Notes: generated by a model from the sequence alone, not told the origin. Shown: positions 28,249 to 41,748, counted from the stretch's first letter. The stretch is 64,000 nucleotides of DNA from Pampus argenteus (GCA_036937835.1 CM072861.1:3219001-3283000); one strand, 5' to 3'. Numbers and translations are program-made.

Positions 28249-30308
28249 ATTATTATTATTATTTCTTCCGCCATTGGAGTCTATGGCAGCCCATTGAACC
28301 CAATGGTAAAAAGTTGTGAAATTTGGCACATTGGTTAAGGACAGTCATATGTGTCATATCACCAAGTTACATGTTGCCAGTGAACACAGTATAGCGCCAC
28401 CAACTGGTCAAAGTTTAAGGCCCATTTGTGCATGTAACTTTTGAACCGTTAGCCCGATTTTCAAAAACAAGGCATCATTGGATTCCATGGATCATAGCGA
28501 GTCCAATGCACCCTATGACGTCAAAATGCGTCATGATAGATTTTCCGCCATCTTGGATTATGTCAAAAGTGAAACAAACTTTTCAGCGGTCGCAAATTTT
28601 GACGGATTCTCACGAAAATCGGCACAGACTATATTCAGACCAATACGCACAAAAGTTATTGGACGGATTTTTCAATTTCGACTTTGTTTGCGTGCTACAG
28701 CCAATCGAAATCAGCGGCGAAGGCGCCGATTTTGACGTGAGCCCGTATCTCGGGAACGCTTTGGCGAAACGAAACCAAATTGCACGCCGTGGTTCGTGGG
28801 TGCGTCCTAAGTGCAGTGAACAAATATGGTGTCATTTTGTCTCTAGGGGGCGCTATAATTAGCAAAACATTGTTTTTGCTCATATCTCCTGAAGTGTTTG
28901 TATTTGAAATGAAATTGTGATATCCACAGGTACTGTGGGTGGCCCCATTGATAGTTGATGCCAACTTTTCAGGTTAGCCAATCACTGTTGGCGGCGATGC
29001 CGCCAAACAGGAAGTTTGCTCATATCTCGGCAACGCTTTGACTTACGAAGACCAAATTTGGTCACGTGCTTCAAGACCCGCCCTTAAGTGTGTCAATAAA
29101 ATTTAGTGTCATTTGTCCACTAGGAGGCGCTGTAATTAACAAAATTGCATTATTGCTGTTTTGTCTTGATGCGTTTGGATATGACGTTAAATTTTCATGT
29201 CTGCCAATACTGTGGAAGCTCACAATTCATGTCCTGTCCAAAATTTCCACGTCTGCGTAACATTGCGGCCGCCATATTGGATTATGTCAAAAGTGAAACT
29301 AAACTTTCAGCGGTCACAAATTTTGACGGATTCTCACGAAAATCGGCACAGAGCATATTGAGACCAATCCGCACAAAAGTTATTAGACGGATTTTTCATT
29401 TTCGACTTGGTTTGCGTGCTACAGCCAATCGAAATCAGTGGCGAAGGCGCCGATTTCGGCGTGAACCCATATCCCGGGAACGCTTTGGCGAAACCAAACC
29501 AAATTGCATGGCATGCTTCCAGGGTGCGTCCTAAGTGCAGTGAACAAATGTGGTGTCATTTTGTCTATAGGGGGCGCTATAATTACCAAAACAGCCCATA
29601 GGACCGTATGGTAAAAAGTTGTGAAATTTGGCACATTGATTGAGGGCAGTCGTACGTGTAATGTCACCAAGTTACATGTTGGCAGTGAACACAGTATAGC
29701 GCCACCAACGGGTCAACGTTTTAGGTACATTTGTGCATGTAACTTTTGAACCGTTAGCCCGATTTTCAAAAACAAGGTATCGTTGGATTCCTTGGATCGT
29801 AGCGAGTTCAATGCAGCCTATGGCGTCATAATGCATCATGAGAATTTTCCGCCATATTGGATTCTGTCAAAAGTGAAACTAATCTTTCAGCGGTCACAAA
29901 TTTTGACGGATTCTCTCGAAAATCGGCACAGAGCATATTGAGACCAATCCGCACAAAAATTATTGGACGGATTTTTCATTTTCGACTTTGTTTGCGTGCT
30001 ACAGCCAATCGAAATTATTGGCGAAGGCGCGGATTTCCACGTGAACCCATATCTCGGGAACGCTTTGGCGAAACGAAACCAAATTTGATGCCGTGCTTTC
30101 AGGTGTTGTCCCAAGTGCAGAAAATGAATCTTGTGTCATTCAGTCACTAGGGGGCGCTGTAATCCGCAATAATGCGTTTTTGCTTTTTTCTCTTGACGTG
30201 TTTGGATGATGCACTACATTTTCATGTATGCTACAAATTATTAGTATTATTACATTACTTTATTGCATATTCTGCGTGGGCCCCACATTGCTGCTCGCAG
30301 CTATATTT
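28249..30308 (+). repeat. Array unit 3 (2060 bp, no leader)
   Basis: The previous unit's TATATTT runs straight into (ATT)n, so the leader is missing. Four module-end motifs are present. The 144-codon frame is at 28428-28862. Confidence 0.9.
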
Positions 30309-30363
30309 ATTGGGGCCCATGCAGCGTAAGCTGCAGGGGAACCCATTGTTTTTCTACGTTTTC

Positions 30364-30407
<44 letters not shown>

Positions 30408-32452
30408 TCTTCCGCCATGGGAGCCTATGGCAGCCCATTGAACCCAATGGTAAAAAGTTGTGAAATTTGGCACATTGGTTAAGGACAGTCATATGTGTCA
30501 TGTCACCAAGTTACATGTTGCCAGTAAACACAGTATAGCGCCACCAACTGGTCAAAGTTTAAGGCCCATTTGTGCATGTAACTTTTGAACCGTTAGCCCG
30601 ATTTTCAAAAACAAGGCATCATTGGATTCCTTGGATCATAGCGAGTCCAATGCACCCTATGACGTCAAAATGCGTCATGATAGATTTTCCGCCATCTTGG
30701 ATTATGTCAAAAGTGAAACTAAAATTTCAGCGGTCGCAACTTTTGACGGATTCTCATGAAAATCGGCACAGAGCATATTCAGACCAATACGCACAAAAGT
30801 TATTAGGCGGATTTTTCAATTTCGACTTTGTTTGCGTGCTACAGCCAATCGAAATCAGCGGCGAAGGCGCCGATTTTGACGTGAGCCCGTATCTCGGGAA
30901 CGCTTTGGCGAAACGAAACCAAATTGCATGGCATGGTTCATGGGTGCGTCCTAAGTGCAGTGAACAAATATGGTGTCATTTTGTCTCTAGGGGGCGCTAT
31001 AATTAGCAAAACATTGTTTTTGCTCATATCTCCTGAAGCGTTTGTATTTGAAATGAAATTTTGATATCCACAGGTACTGTGGGTGGCCCCATTGATAGTT
31101 GATGCCAACTTTTCGGGTTAGCCAATCACTGTTGGCGGCGATGCCGCCAAACAGGAAGTTTGCTCATATCTCGGCAACGCTTCGACTTACGAAGACCAAA
31201 TTTGGTCACGTGCATCGAGACCCGCCCCAAAGTGTGCCATTTAAATTTGGTGCCATTTGTCCACTAGGAGGCGCTGTAATTCACAAAATTGCATTATTGC
31301 TGTTTTGTCTTGATGCGTTTGGATATGACGTTAAATTTTCATGTCTGCCAATACTGTGGAAGGTCACAATTCAGCTCCTGTCCAAAATTTTTACGTCTGC
31401 GTAACATTGCGGCCGCCATATTGGATTATGTCAAAACTTAAACTAAACTTTCAGCGGTCACAAATTTTGACGGATTCTCACGAAAATCGGCACAGAGCAT
31501 ATTGAGACCAATCCGCACAAAAGTTATTAGACGGATTTTTCATTTTCGACTTGGTTTGCGTGCTACAGCCAATCGAAATCAGTGGCGAAGGCGCCGATTT
31601 CGGCGTGAACCCATATCCCGGGAACGCTTTGGCGAAACCAAACCAAATTGCATGGCATGCTTCCAGGGTGCGTCCTAAGTGCAGTGAACAAATGTGGTGT
31701 CATTTTGTCTATAGGGGGCGCTATAATTACCAAAACAGCCCATAGGACCGTATGGTAAAAAGTTGTGACATTTGGCACATTGATTGAGGGCAGTCGTACG
31801 TGTAATGTCACCAAGTTACATGTTGGCAGTGAACACAGTATAGCGCCACCAACGGGTCAACATTTTAGGTACATTTGTGCATGTAACTTTTGAACCGTTA
31901 GCCCAATTTTCAAAAACAAGGTATCGTTGGATTCCTTGGATCGTAGCGAGTTCAATGCAGCCTATGGCGTCATAATGCGTCATGAGAATTTTCCGCCATC
32001 TTGGATTATGTCAAAAGTGCAACTACATTTTCAGTGGTCGCAAATTTTGCCGGATTCTCACGAAAATCGGCCCAGAGTATATTGAGACCAATACGCACAA
32101 AAGTTATTAGGCGGATTTTTCGATTTCGACTTTGTTTGCGTGCTACAGCCAATCGAAATCAGTGGCGAAGGCGCCAATTTCGACGTGAGCCCGTATCTCG
32201 GGAACGCTTTGGCGAAACGAAACCAAATTTGATGCCGTGCTTTCAGGTCTTGTCCCAAGTGCAGGAAATAAATCTTGGGTCATTAAGTCACTAGGGGGCG
32301 CTGTAATCCGCACAAATGCGTTTTTGCTTTTTTCTCTTGACGTGTTTGGATGATAAACTACATTTTCATGTATGCTACAAATTATTAGTATTATTACATT
32401 ACTTTATTGCATATTCTGCGTGGGCCCCACATTGCTGCTTGCAGCTATATTT
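30309..32452 (+). repeat. Array unit 4 (2144 bp, one leader)
   Basis: One leader starts at 30312 and is followed by the longest (ATT)n tract of the array. Four module-end motifs are present. The 144-codon frame is at 30572-31006. Confidence 0.9.
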
Positions 32453-34326
32453 GGGGCCCATGCAGCGTAAGCTGCAGGGGAACCATTGTTTTTCTACGTT
32501 TTCTTATTATTATTATTATTTCTTCCGCCATGGGAGTCTATGGCAGCCCATTGAACCCAATGGTAAAAAGTTGTGAAATTTGGCACATTGGTTAAGGACA
32601 GTCATATGTGTCATATCACCAAGTTACATGTTGCCAGTAAACACAGTATAGCGCCACCAATGGGTCAAAGTTTAAGGCCCATTTGTGCATGTAACTTTTG
32701 AACCGTTAGCCCGATTTTCAAAAACAAGGCATCATTGGATTCCATGGATCATAGCGAGTCCAATGCACCCTATGACGTCAAAATGCGTCATGATAGATTT
32801 TCCGCCATCTTGGATTATGTCAAAAGTGAAACTAAATTTTCAGCGGTCGCAAATTTTGACGGATTCTCACGAAAATCGGCACAGAGCATATTCAGACCAA
32901 TACGCACAAAAGTTATTAGGCGGATTTTTCAATTTCGACTTTGTTTGCGTGCTACAGCCAATCGAAATCAGCGGCGAAGGCGCCGATTTTGACGTGAGCC
33001 CGTATCTCGGGAACGCTTTGGTGAAACGAAACCAAATTGCACGGCATGGTTCACGGGTGCGTCCTAAGTGCAGTGAACAAATATGGTGTCATTTTGTCTC
33101 TAGGGGGCGCTATAATTAGCAAAACATTGTTTTTGCTCATATCTCCTGAAGTGTTTGTATTTGAAATGAAATTGTGATATCCACAGGTACTGTGGGTGGC
33201 CCCATTGATAGTTGATGCCAACTTTTCGGGTTAGCCAATCACTGTTGGCGGCGATGCCGCCAAACAGGAAGTTTGCTCGTATCTCGGCAACGCTTTGACT
33301 TACGAAGACCAAATTTGGTCACGTGCATCGAGACCGGCCCCAAAGTGTGCCATTCAAATTTGGTGCCATTTGTCCACTAGGAGGCGCTGTAATTAACAAA
33401 ATTGCATTAATGCTGTTTTGTCTTGATGCGTTTGGATATGACGTTAAATTTTCACGTCTGCCAATATTGTGGAAGGTCACAATTCAGGTCCTGTCCAAAA
33501 TTGTCACGTCTGCGTAACATTGCGGCCGCCATATTGGATTATGTCAAAAGTGAAACTAAACTTTCAGCGGTCACAAATTTTGACGGATTCTCACGAAAAT
33601 CGGCACAGAGCATATTGAGACCAATCCGCACAAAAGTTATTAGACGGATTTTTCATTTTCGACTTTGTTTGCGTGCTACAGCCAATCGAAATCAGTGGCG
33701 AAGGCGCCGATTTCTACGTTTAACCCATATCTCGGGAACGCTTTGGCGAAACCAAACCAAAATGCATGGCATGCTTCCAGGGTGCGTCCTAAGTGCAGTC
33801 AATCAATATGGTGTCATTTTGGCTCTAGGGGGCGCTATAATTAGCAAAACAGCCCATAGGACCGTATGGTAAAAAGTTGTGAAATTTGGCACATTGATTG
33901 AGGGCAGTCGTACGTGTAATGTCACCAAGTTACATGTTGCCAGTAAACACAGTATAGCGGCACCAACAGGTCAAAGTTTTAGGCACATTTGTACATGTAA
34001 CTTTTGAACCGTTAGCCCGATTTTCAAAAACAAGGTATCGTTGGATTCCTTGGATCATAGCGAGTTCAATGCAGGGAACGCTTTGGCGAAACGAAACCAA
34101 ATTTGATGCCATGTTTTCAGGTCTTGTCCCAAGTGCAGGAAATAAATCTTGGGTCATTAAGTCACTAGGGGGCGCTGTAATCCGCACAAATGCATTTTTG
34201 CTTTTTTCTCTTGACGTGTTTGGATGATAAACTACATTTTCATGTATGCTACAAATTATTAGTATTATTACATTACTTTATTGCATATTCTGCGTGGGCC
34301 CCACATTGCTGCTCGCAGCTATATTT
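32453..34326 (+). repeat. Array unit 5 (1874 bp, one leader, internal deletion)
   Basis: The leader lacks one C. In module 4 about 240 bp are missing at 34073, where GAGTTCAATGCA joins directly to GGGAACGCTTTGG. All four end motifs remain. The 144-codon frame is at 32685-33119. Confidence 0.9.
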
Positions 34327-35803
34327 ATTATTATTATTTCTTCCGCCATGGGAGTCTATGGCAGCCCATTGAACCCAATGGTAAAAAGTTGTGAAATTTG
34401 GCACATTGGTTAAGGACAGTCATATGTGTCATATCACCAAGTTACATGTTGCCAGTAAACACAGTATAGCGCCACCAATGGGTCAAAGTTTAAGGCCCAT
34501 TTGTGCATGTAACTTTTGAACCGTTAGCCCGATTTTCAAAAACAAGGCATCATTGGATTCCATGGATCATAGCGAGTCCAACGCACCCTATGACGTCAAA
34601 ATGCGTCATGATAGATTTTCCGCCATCTTGGATTATGTCGAAAGTGAAACTAAACTTTCAGCGGTCGCAAATTTTGACGGATTCTCACGAAAACCGGCAC
34701 AGAGCATATTCAGACCAATACGCACAAAAGTTATTAGGCGGATTTTTCAATTTCGACTTTGTTTGCGTGCTACAGCCAATCGAAATCAGCGGCGAAGGCG
34801 CCGATTTCGACGTGAGCCCGTATCTCGGGAACGCTTTGGCGAAACAAAACCAAATTGCATGGCATGGTTCGTGGGTGCGTCCTAAGTGCAGTGAACAAAT
34901 ATGGTGTCATTTTGGCTCTAGGGGGCGCTATAATTAGCAAAACATTGTTTTTCCTCATATCTCCTGAAGCGTTTGTATTTGAAATGAAATTGTGATATCC
35001 ACAGGTACTGCGGGTGGCCCCATTGATAGTTGATGCCAACTTTTCGGGTTAGCCAATCACTGTCGGCGGCGATGCCGCCAAACAGGAAGTTTGCTCATAT
35101 CTCGGCAACGCTTTGACTTACGAAGACCAAATTTGGTCACGTGCATCGAGACCCGCCCCAAAGTGTGCTAATAACATTCGGTGTCATTTGTCCACTAGGA
35201 GGCGCTGTAATTAACAAAATTGCATTATTGCTGTTTTGTCTTGATGCGTTTGGATATGACGTTAAATTTTCACGTCTGCCAATACTGGCAAAGGTCACAA
35301 TTCAGCTCCTGTCCAAAATTCCCACGTCTGCGTAACATTGCGGCCGCCATATTGGATTATGTCAAAAGTTAAACTAAACTTTCAGCGGTCACGAATTTTG
35401 ACGGATTCTCACGAAAATCGGCACAGAGCATATTGAGACCAATCCGCACAAAAATTATTAGGCGGATTTTTCACTTTCGACTTGGTTTGTGTGCTACAGC
35501 CAATCGAAATCAGTGGCGAAGGCGCCGATTTCGATGTGAGCCCGTATCTCGGGAACGCTTTGGCGAAACGAAACCAAATTTGATGCCATGCTTTCGGGTG
35601 TTGTCCCAAGTGCAGGAAATAAATCTTGTGTCATTCAGTCACTAGGGGGCGCTGTAACCCGCAAAAATGCGTTTTTGCTTTTTTCTCTTGACGTGTTTGG
35701 ATGATAAACTACATTTTCATGTATGCTAATCATTACTTTTATTTTTACATTACGTTATTGCATATTCTGCGTGGGCCCCACATTGCTGCTTGCAGCTATA
35801 TTT
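34327..35803 (+). repeat. Array unit 6 (1477 bp, no leader, one module lost)
   Basis: The third and fourth modules are fused into one. Its 5' part resembles module 3 and its 3' part module 4, leaving three end motifs. This is the product expected from recombination between sister modules. The 144-codon frame is at 34503-34937. Confidence 0.9.
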
Positions 35804-37349
35804 GGGGCCCATGCAGCGTAAGCTGCAGGGGAACCCATTGTTTTTCTACGTTTTCTTATTATTATTATTATTATTATTATTATTTCTTCCGCCATTGGAG
35901 CCTATGGCAGCCCATTGAACCCAATGGTAAAAAGTTGTGAAATTTGGCACATTGGTTAAGGACAGTCATATGTGTCATGTCACCAAGTTACATGTTGCCA
36001 GTAAACACAGTATAGCGCCACCAACTGGTCAAAGTTTAAGGCCCATTTGTGCATGTAACTTTTGAACCGTTAGCCCGATTTTCAAAAACGAGGCATCATT
36101 GGATTCCTTGGATCATAGCGAGTCCAATGCACCCTATGACGTCAAAATGCGTCATGATAGATTTTCCGCCATCTTGGATTATGTCAAAAGTGAAACTAAA
36201 CTTTCAGCGGTCGCAAATTTTGACGGATTCTCACGAAAATCGGCACAGAGCATATTCAGACCAATACGCACAAAAGTTATTAGGCGGATTTTTTAATTTC
36301 GACTTTGTTTGCGTGCTACAGCCAATCGAAATCAGCGGCGAAGGCGCCGATTTCGACGTGAGCCCGTATCTCGGGAACGCTTTGGCGAAACGAAACCAAA
36401 TTGCATGGCATGGTTCATGGGTGCGTCCTAAGTGCAGTGAACAAATATGGTGTCATTTTGTCTCTAGGGGGCGCTATAATTAGCAAAACATTGTTTCTGC
36501 TCATATCTCCTGAAGTGTTTGTATTTGAAATGAAATTGTGATATCCACAGGTACTGCGGGTGGCCCCATTGATAGTTGATGCCAACTTTTCAGGTTAGCC
36601 AATCACTGTTGGCGGCGATGCCGCCAAACAGGAAGTTTGCTCGTATCTCGGCAACGCTTAGACTTACGAAGACCAAATTTGGTCACGTGCATCGAGACCC
36701 GCCCCAAAGTGTGCCAATAAAGTTTGGTGTCATTTGTACACTAGGAGGCGCTGTAATTAACAAAATTGCATTATTGCTGTTTTGTCTTGATGCGTTTGGA
36801 TATGACGTTAAATTTTCATGTCTGCCAATACTGTGGAAGGTCACAATTCACGTCCTGTCCAAAATTGTCACGTCTGCGTAACATTGCGGCCGCCATATTG
36901 GATTATGTCAAAAGTGACACTAAACTTTCAGCGGTCACAAATTTTGACGAATTCTCACGAAAATCGGCACAGAGCATATTGAGACCAATACGCACAAAAG
37001 TTATTAGACGGATTTTTCATTTTCGACTTTGTTTGCGTGCTACAGCCAATCGAAATCAGTGGCGAAGGCGCCGATTTCGACGTGAACCCGTATCTCGGGA
37101 ACGCTTTGGCGAAACGAAACCAAATTTAATGCCATTCTTTCACATCTTGCCCCAAGTGCAGGAAATAAATCTTGTGTCATTCAGTCACTAGGGGGCGCTG
37201 TAATCCGCAAAAATGCGTTTTTGCTTTTTTCTCTTGACGTTTTTGGATGATAAACTACATTTTCATGTATGCTACACATTATTAGTACTATTACATTACT
37301 TTATTGCGTATTCTGCGTGGGCCCCACATTGCTGCTTGCAGCTATATTT
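35804..37349 (+). repeat. Array unit 7 (1546 bp, one leader, one module lost)
   Basis: It has the same module 3/4 fusion as unit 6 and three end motifs. One motif has changed flanks (GTACACTAGGAGGCGCT). The 144-codon frame is at 36049-36483. Confidence 0.9.
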
Positions 37350-39473
37350 GGGGCCCATGCAGCGTAAGCTGCAGGGGAACCCATTGTTTTTCTACGTTTT
37401 CTTATTATTATTATTATTATTATTATTTCTTCCGCCATTGGAGTCTATGGCAGCCCATTGAACCCAATGGTAAAAAGTTGTGAAATTTGGCACATTGGTT
37501 AAGGACAGTCATATGTGTCATGTCACCAAGTTACATGTTGCCAGTAAACACAGTATAGCGCCACCAACTGGTCAAAGTTTAAGGCCCATTTGTGCATGTA
37601 ACTTTTGAACCGTTAGCCCGATTTTCAAAAACAAGGCATCATTGGATTCCATGGATCATAGCGAGTCCAATGCACCCTATGACGTCAAAATGCGTCATGA
37701 TAGATTTTCCGCCATCTTGGATTATGTCAAAAGTGAAACAAAACTTTCAGCGGTCGCAACTTTTGACGGATTCTCACGAAAATCAGCACAGAGCATATTC
37801 AGACCAATACGCACAAAAGTTATTAGGCGGATTTTTCAATTTCGACTTTGTTTGCGTGCTACAGCCAATCGAAATCAGCGGCGAAGGCGCCGATTTTGAC
37901 GTGAGCCCGTATCTCGGGAACGCTTTGGCGAAACAAAACCAAATTGCATGGCATGGTTCATGGGTGCGTCCTAAGTGCAGTGAACAAATATGGTGTCATT
38001 TTGTCTCTAGGGGGCGCTATAATTAGCAAATCATTGTTTTTGCTCATATCTCCTGAAGTGTTTGTATTTGAAATGAAATTTTGATATCCACAGGTACTGT
38101 GGGTGGCCCCATTGATAGTTGATGCCAACTTTTCGGGTTAGCCAATCACTGTCGGCGGCGATGCCGCCAAACAGGAAGTTTGCTCATATCTCGGCAACGC
38201 TTTGACTTACGAAGACCAAATTTGGTCACGTGCATCGGGACCCGCCTCAAAGTGTGCCAATAAAATTTGGTGTCATTTGTCCACTAGGAGGCGCTGTAAT
38301 TCACAAAATTGCATTATTGCTGTTTTGTCTTGATGCGTTTGGATATGACGTTAAATTTTCATGTCTGCCAATACTGTGGAAGGTCACAATTCAGCTCCTG
38401 TCCTAAATGTTCACGTCTGCGTAACATTGCGGCCGCCATATTGGATTATGTCAAAAGTGAAACTAAACTTTCAGCGGTCGCAAATTTTGACGGATTCTCA
38501 CGAAAATCGGCACAGAGCATATTGAGACCAATCCGCACAAAATTTATTAGACGCATTTTTCATTTTCGACTTTGTTTGCGTGCTACAGCCAATCGAAATC
38601 AGTGGCGAAGGCGCCGATTTCGACGTGAACCCGTATCTCGGGAACGCTTTGGCGAAACAAAACCAAATTGCATGGCATGCTTCACGGGTGCGTCCTAAGT
38701 GCATTCAACCAATATGGTGTCATTTTGTCTCTAGGGGGCGCTATACTTAGCAAAACAGCCCATAGGACCGTATGGTAAAAAGTTGTGAAATTTGGCACAT
38801 TGATTGAGGACAGTTGTATATGTAATGTCACCAAGTTACATGTTGGCAGTAAACACAGTATAGCGCCACCAACAGGTCAAAGTTTTAGGCACATTTGTAC
38901 ATGTAACTTTTGAACCGTTATCCCGATTTTCAAAAACAAGGTATCGTTGGATTCCTTGGATCATAGCGAGTTCAATGCACCCTATGTAGTCATAATGCGT
39001 CATGATCATTTTTCGGCCATCTTGGATTTTGTTGAAACTCAAACTAAAGTTTCAGCGGTCGCCAATTTTGACGGATTCTCACGAAAATCGGCACAGAGTA
39101 TATTCAGACCATTCCGCACAAAAGTTATTAGACGGATTTTTCAGTTTCAACTTTGTTTGCGTGCTACAGGCAATCGAAATCAGTGGCGAAGGCGGCGATT
39201 TCGACGTGAGCCCATATCTCGGGAACGCTTTGGCGAAACGAAACCAAATTTGATGCCGTGCTTTCAGGTCGTGTCCCAAGTGCAGGAAATAAATCTTGGG
39301 TCATTCAGTCACTAGGGGGCGCTGTAATCCGCAAAAATGCGTTTTTGCTTTTTTCTCTTGACGTGTTTGGATGATAAACTACATTTTCATGTATGCTAAT
39401 CATTATTACTTTTTTTACATTACGTTATTGCATATTCTGCGTGGGCCCCACATTGCTGCTCGCAGCTATATTT
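37350..39473 (+). repeat. Array unit 8 (2124 bp, one leader)
   Basis: It has all four modules. The 144-codon frame is at 37592-38026. Module 4 belongs to the subtype with CGGCCATCTTGGATTTTGTT, shared with units 2 and 9. Confidence 0.9.
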
Positions 39474-41531
39474 ATTATTATTATTTCTTCCGCCATGGGA
39501 GTCTATGGCAGCCCATTGAACCCAATGGTAAAAAGTTGTGAAATTTGGCACATTGGTTAAGGACAGTCATATGTGTCATGTCACCAAGTTACATGTTGCC
39601 AGTAAACACAGTATAGCGCCACCAATGGGTCAAAGTTTAAGGCCCATTTGTGCATGTAACTTTTGAACCGTTAGCCCGATTTTCAAAAACAAGTCATCAT
39701 TGGATTCCATGGATCATAGCGAGTCCAATGCACCCTATGACGTCAAAATGCGTCATGATAGATTTTCCGCCATCTTGGATTATGTCAAAAGTGAAACTAA
39801 ACTTTCAGCGGTCGCAAATTTTGACGGATTCTCACGAAAATCGGCACAGAGCATATTCAGACCAATACGCACAAAAGTTATTAGGCGGATTTTTCAATTT
39901 CGACTTTGTTTGCGTGCTACAGCCAATCGAAATCAGCGGCGAAGGCGCCGATTTTGACGTGAGCCCATATCTCGGGAACGCTTTGGCGAAACAAAACCAA
40001 ATTGCATGGCATGGTTCACGGGTGCGTCCTAAGTGCAGTGAACAAATATGGTGTCATTTTGGCTCTAGGGGGCGCTATAATTAGCAAAACATTGTTTTTG
40101 CTCATATCTCCTGAAGCGTTTGTATTTCAAATGAAATTTTGATATCCACAGGTACTGTGGGTGGCCCCATTGATGGTTGATGCCAACTTTTCGGGTTAGC
40201 CAATCACTGTCGGCGGCGATGCCGCCAAACAGGAAGTTCGCTCGTATCTCGGCAACGCTTTGACTTACGAAGACCAAATTTGGTCACGTGCATCGAGACC
40301 CGCCCCAAAGTGTGCCAATAAAATTTGGTGTCATTTGTCCACTAGGAGGCGCTGTAATTAACAAAATTGCATTATTGCTGTTTTGTCTTGACGCGTTTGG
40401 ATATTACATTAAATTTTCATGTCTGCCAATACTGTGGAAGGTCACAATTCAGGTCCTGTCCAAAATTGTCACGTCTGCGTAACATTGTGGCCGCCATATT
40501 GGATTATGTCCAAACTGAAACTAAACTTTCAGCGGTCACAAATTTTGACGGATTCTCACGAAAATCGGCACAGAGCATATTCAGACCAATCCGCACAAAA
40601 GTTATTAGGCGGATTTTTCACTTTCGACTTTGTTTGCGTGCTACAGCCAATCGAAATCAGCGGCGAAGGCGCCGATTTCGACGTGAGCCCATATCTCGGG
40701 AACGCTTTGGCGAAACGAAACCAAATTGCATGGCATGCTTCATGTGTGCGTCCTAAGTGCAGTCTATTAATATGGTGTCATTTTGTCTCTAGGGGGCGCT
40801 ATAATTAGCAAAACAGCCCATAGGACCGTATGGTAAAAAGTTGTGAAATTTGGCACATTGATTAAGGACAGTCATATGTGTCATATCACCAAGTTACATG
40901 TTGGCAGTAAACACAGTATAGCGCCACCAACAGGTCAAAGTTTTAGGCACATTTGTACATGTAACTTTTGAACCGTTAGCCCGATTTTCAAAAACAAGGT
41001 ATCGTTGGATTCCTTGGATCATAGCGAGTTCAATGCACCCTATGTCGTTATAATGCGTCATGATCATTTTTCGGCCATCTTGGATTTTGTTGAAACTCAA
41101 ACTAAAGTTTCAGCGGTCGCCAATTTTGACGGATTCTCACGAAAATCGGCACAGAGTATATTCAGACCATTCCGCACAAAAGTTATTAGACGGATTTTTC
41201 AGTTTCAACTTTGTTTGCGTGCTGCAGGCAATCGAAATCAGTGGCGAAGGCGGCGATTTCGACGTGAGCCCATATCTCGGGAACGCTTTGGCGAAACGAA
41301 ACCAAATTTGATGCCATGCTTTCAGGTCTTGTCCCAAGTGCAGGAAATAAATCTTGGGTCATTAAGTCACTAGGGGGCGCTGTAATCCGCACAAATGCGT
41401 TTTTGCTTTTTTCTCTTGACGTGTTTGGATGATAAACTACATTTTCATGTATGCTACAAATTATTAGTATTATTACATTACTTTATTGCATATTCTGCGT
41501 GGGCCCCACATTGCTGCTTGCAGCTATATTT
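39474..41531 (+). repeat. Array unit 9 (2058 bp, no leader), last unit
   Basis: It has all four modules and ends at TATATTT before CTAATTGATTTTGTAACTGG, which is unrelated flank. The 144-codon frame is at 39650-40084. Confidence 0.9.
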
Positions 41532-41748
41532 CTAATTGATTTTGTAACTGGAGATTTGATTTGATTTCTTCTTTCTAGCACATGCACAGTTGACACAATT
41601 TCACTGTTGTCTGGTCTCAAATTTTGTGCTGCAGACATAGTCTGTATATAAAGATGTGGCAATATGGAACTGCAACCATTGCTTTGCTTTTGCTAGGCAC
41701 CTAATACCAACCCTATAAACCACATTTCCATGACATGTTGTTTATATT

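Larger units (their letters stand above)
23819..41531 (+). repeat. 17.7-kb head-to-tail array of nine composite repeat units
   Basis: Nine units of about 1.5-2.25 kb follow one another directly. A full unit contains, in order, an optional 60-bp leader starting GGGGCCCATGCAG, a TTA/ATT microsatellite and CTTCCGCCATGGGAGYCTAT. Four related modules follow, each closing with CTAGGGGGCGCT or CTAGGAGGCGCT. The unit ends TGCGTGGGCCCC, GCTGC-TC-GCAGC and TATATTT. Modules share the phrases TTTTGACGGATTCTCACGAA, CAAAAGTTATTAG and TATCTCGGGAACGCTTTGGC. I see no transposase, RT or other known protein. The frames of up to 149 codons are discussed separately. Similar non-coding repeats are dispersed in fish genomes as far as I recall, but I cannot name a family. 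Confidence 0.95.

Noticed and set aside
24184..41373. Dozens of 60-149-codon open frames in the array as protein-coding genes
   Set aside because: The same nucleotides are open in two or three frames and both strands, and frames in sister modules are broken. No domain is recognisable, so they were treated as repeat by-products.
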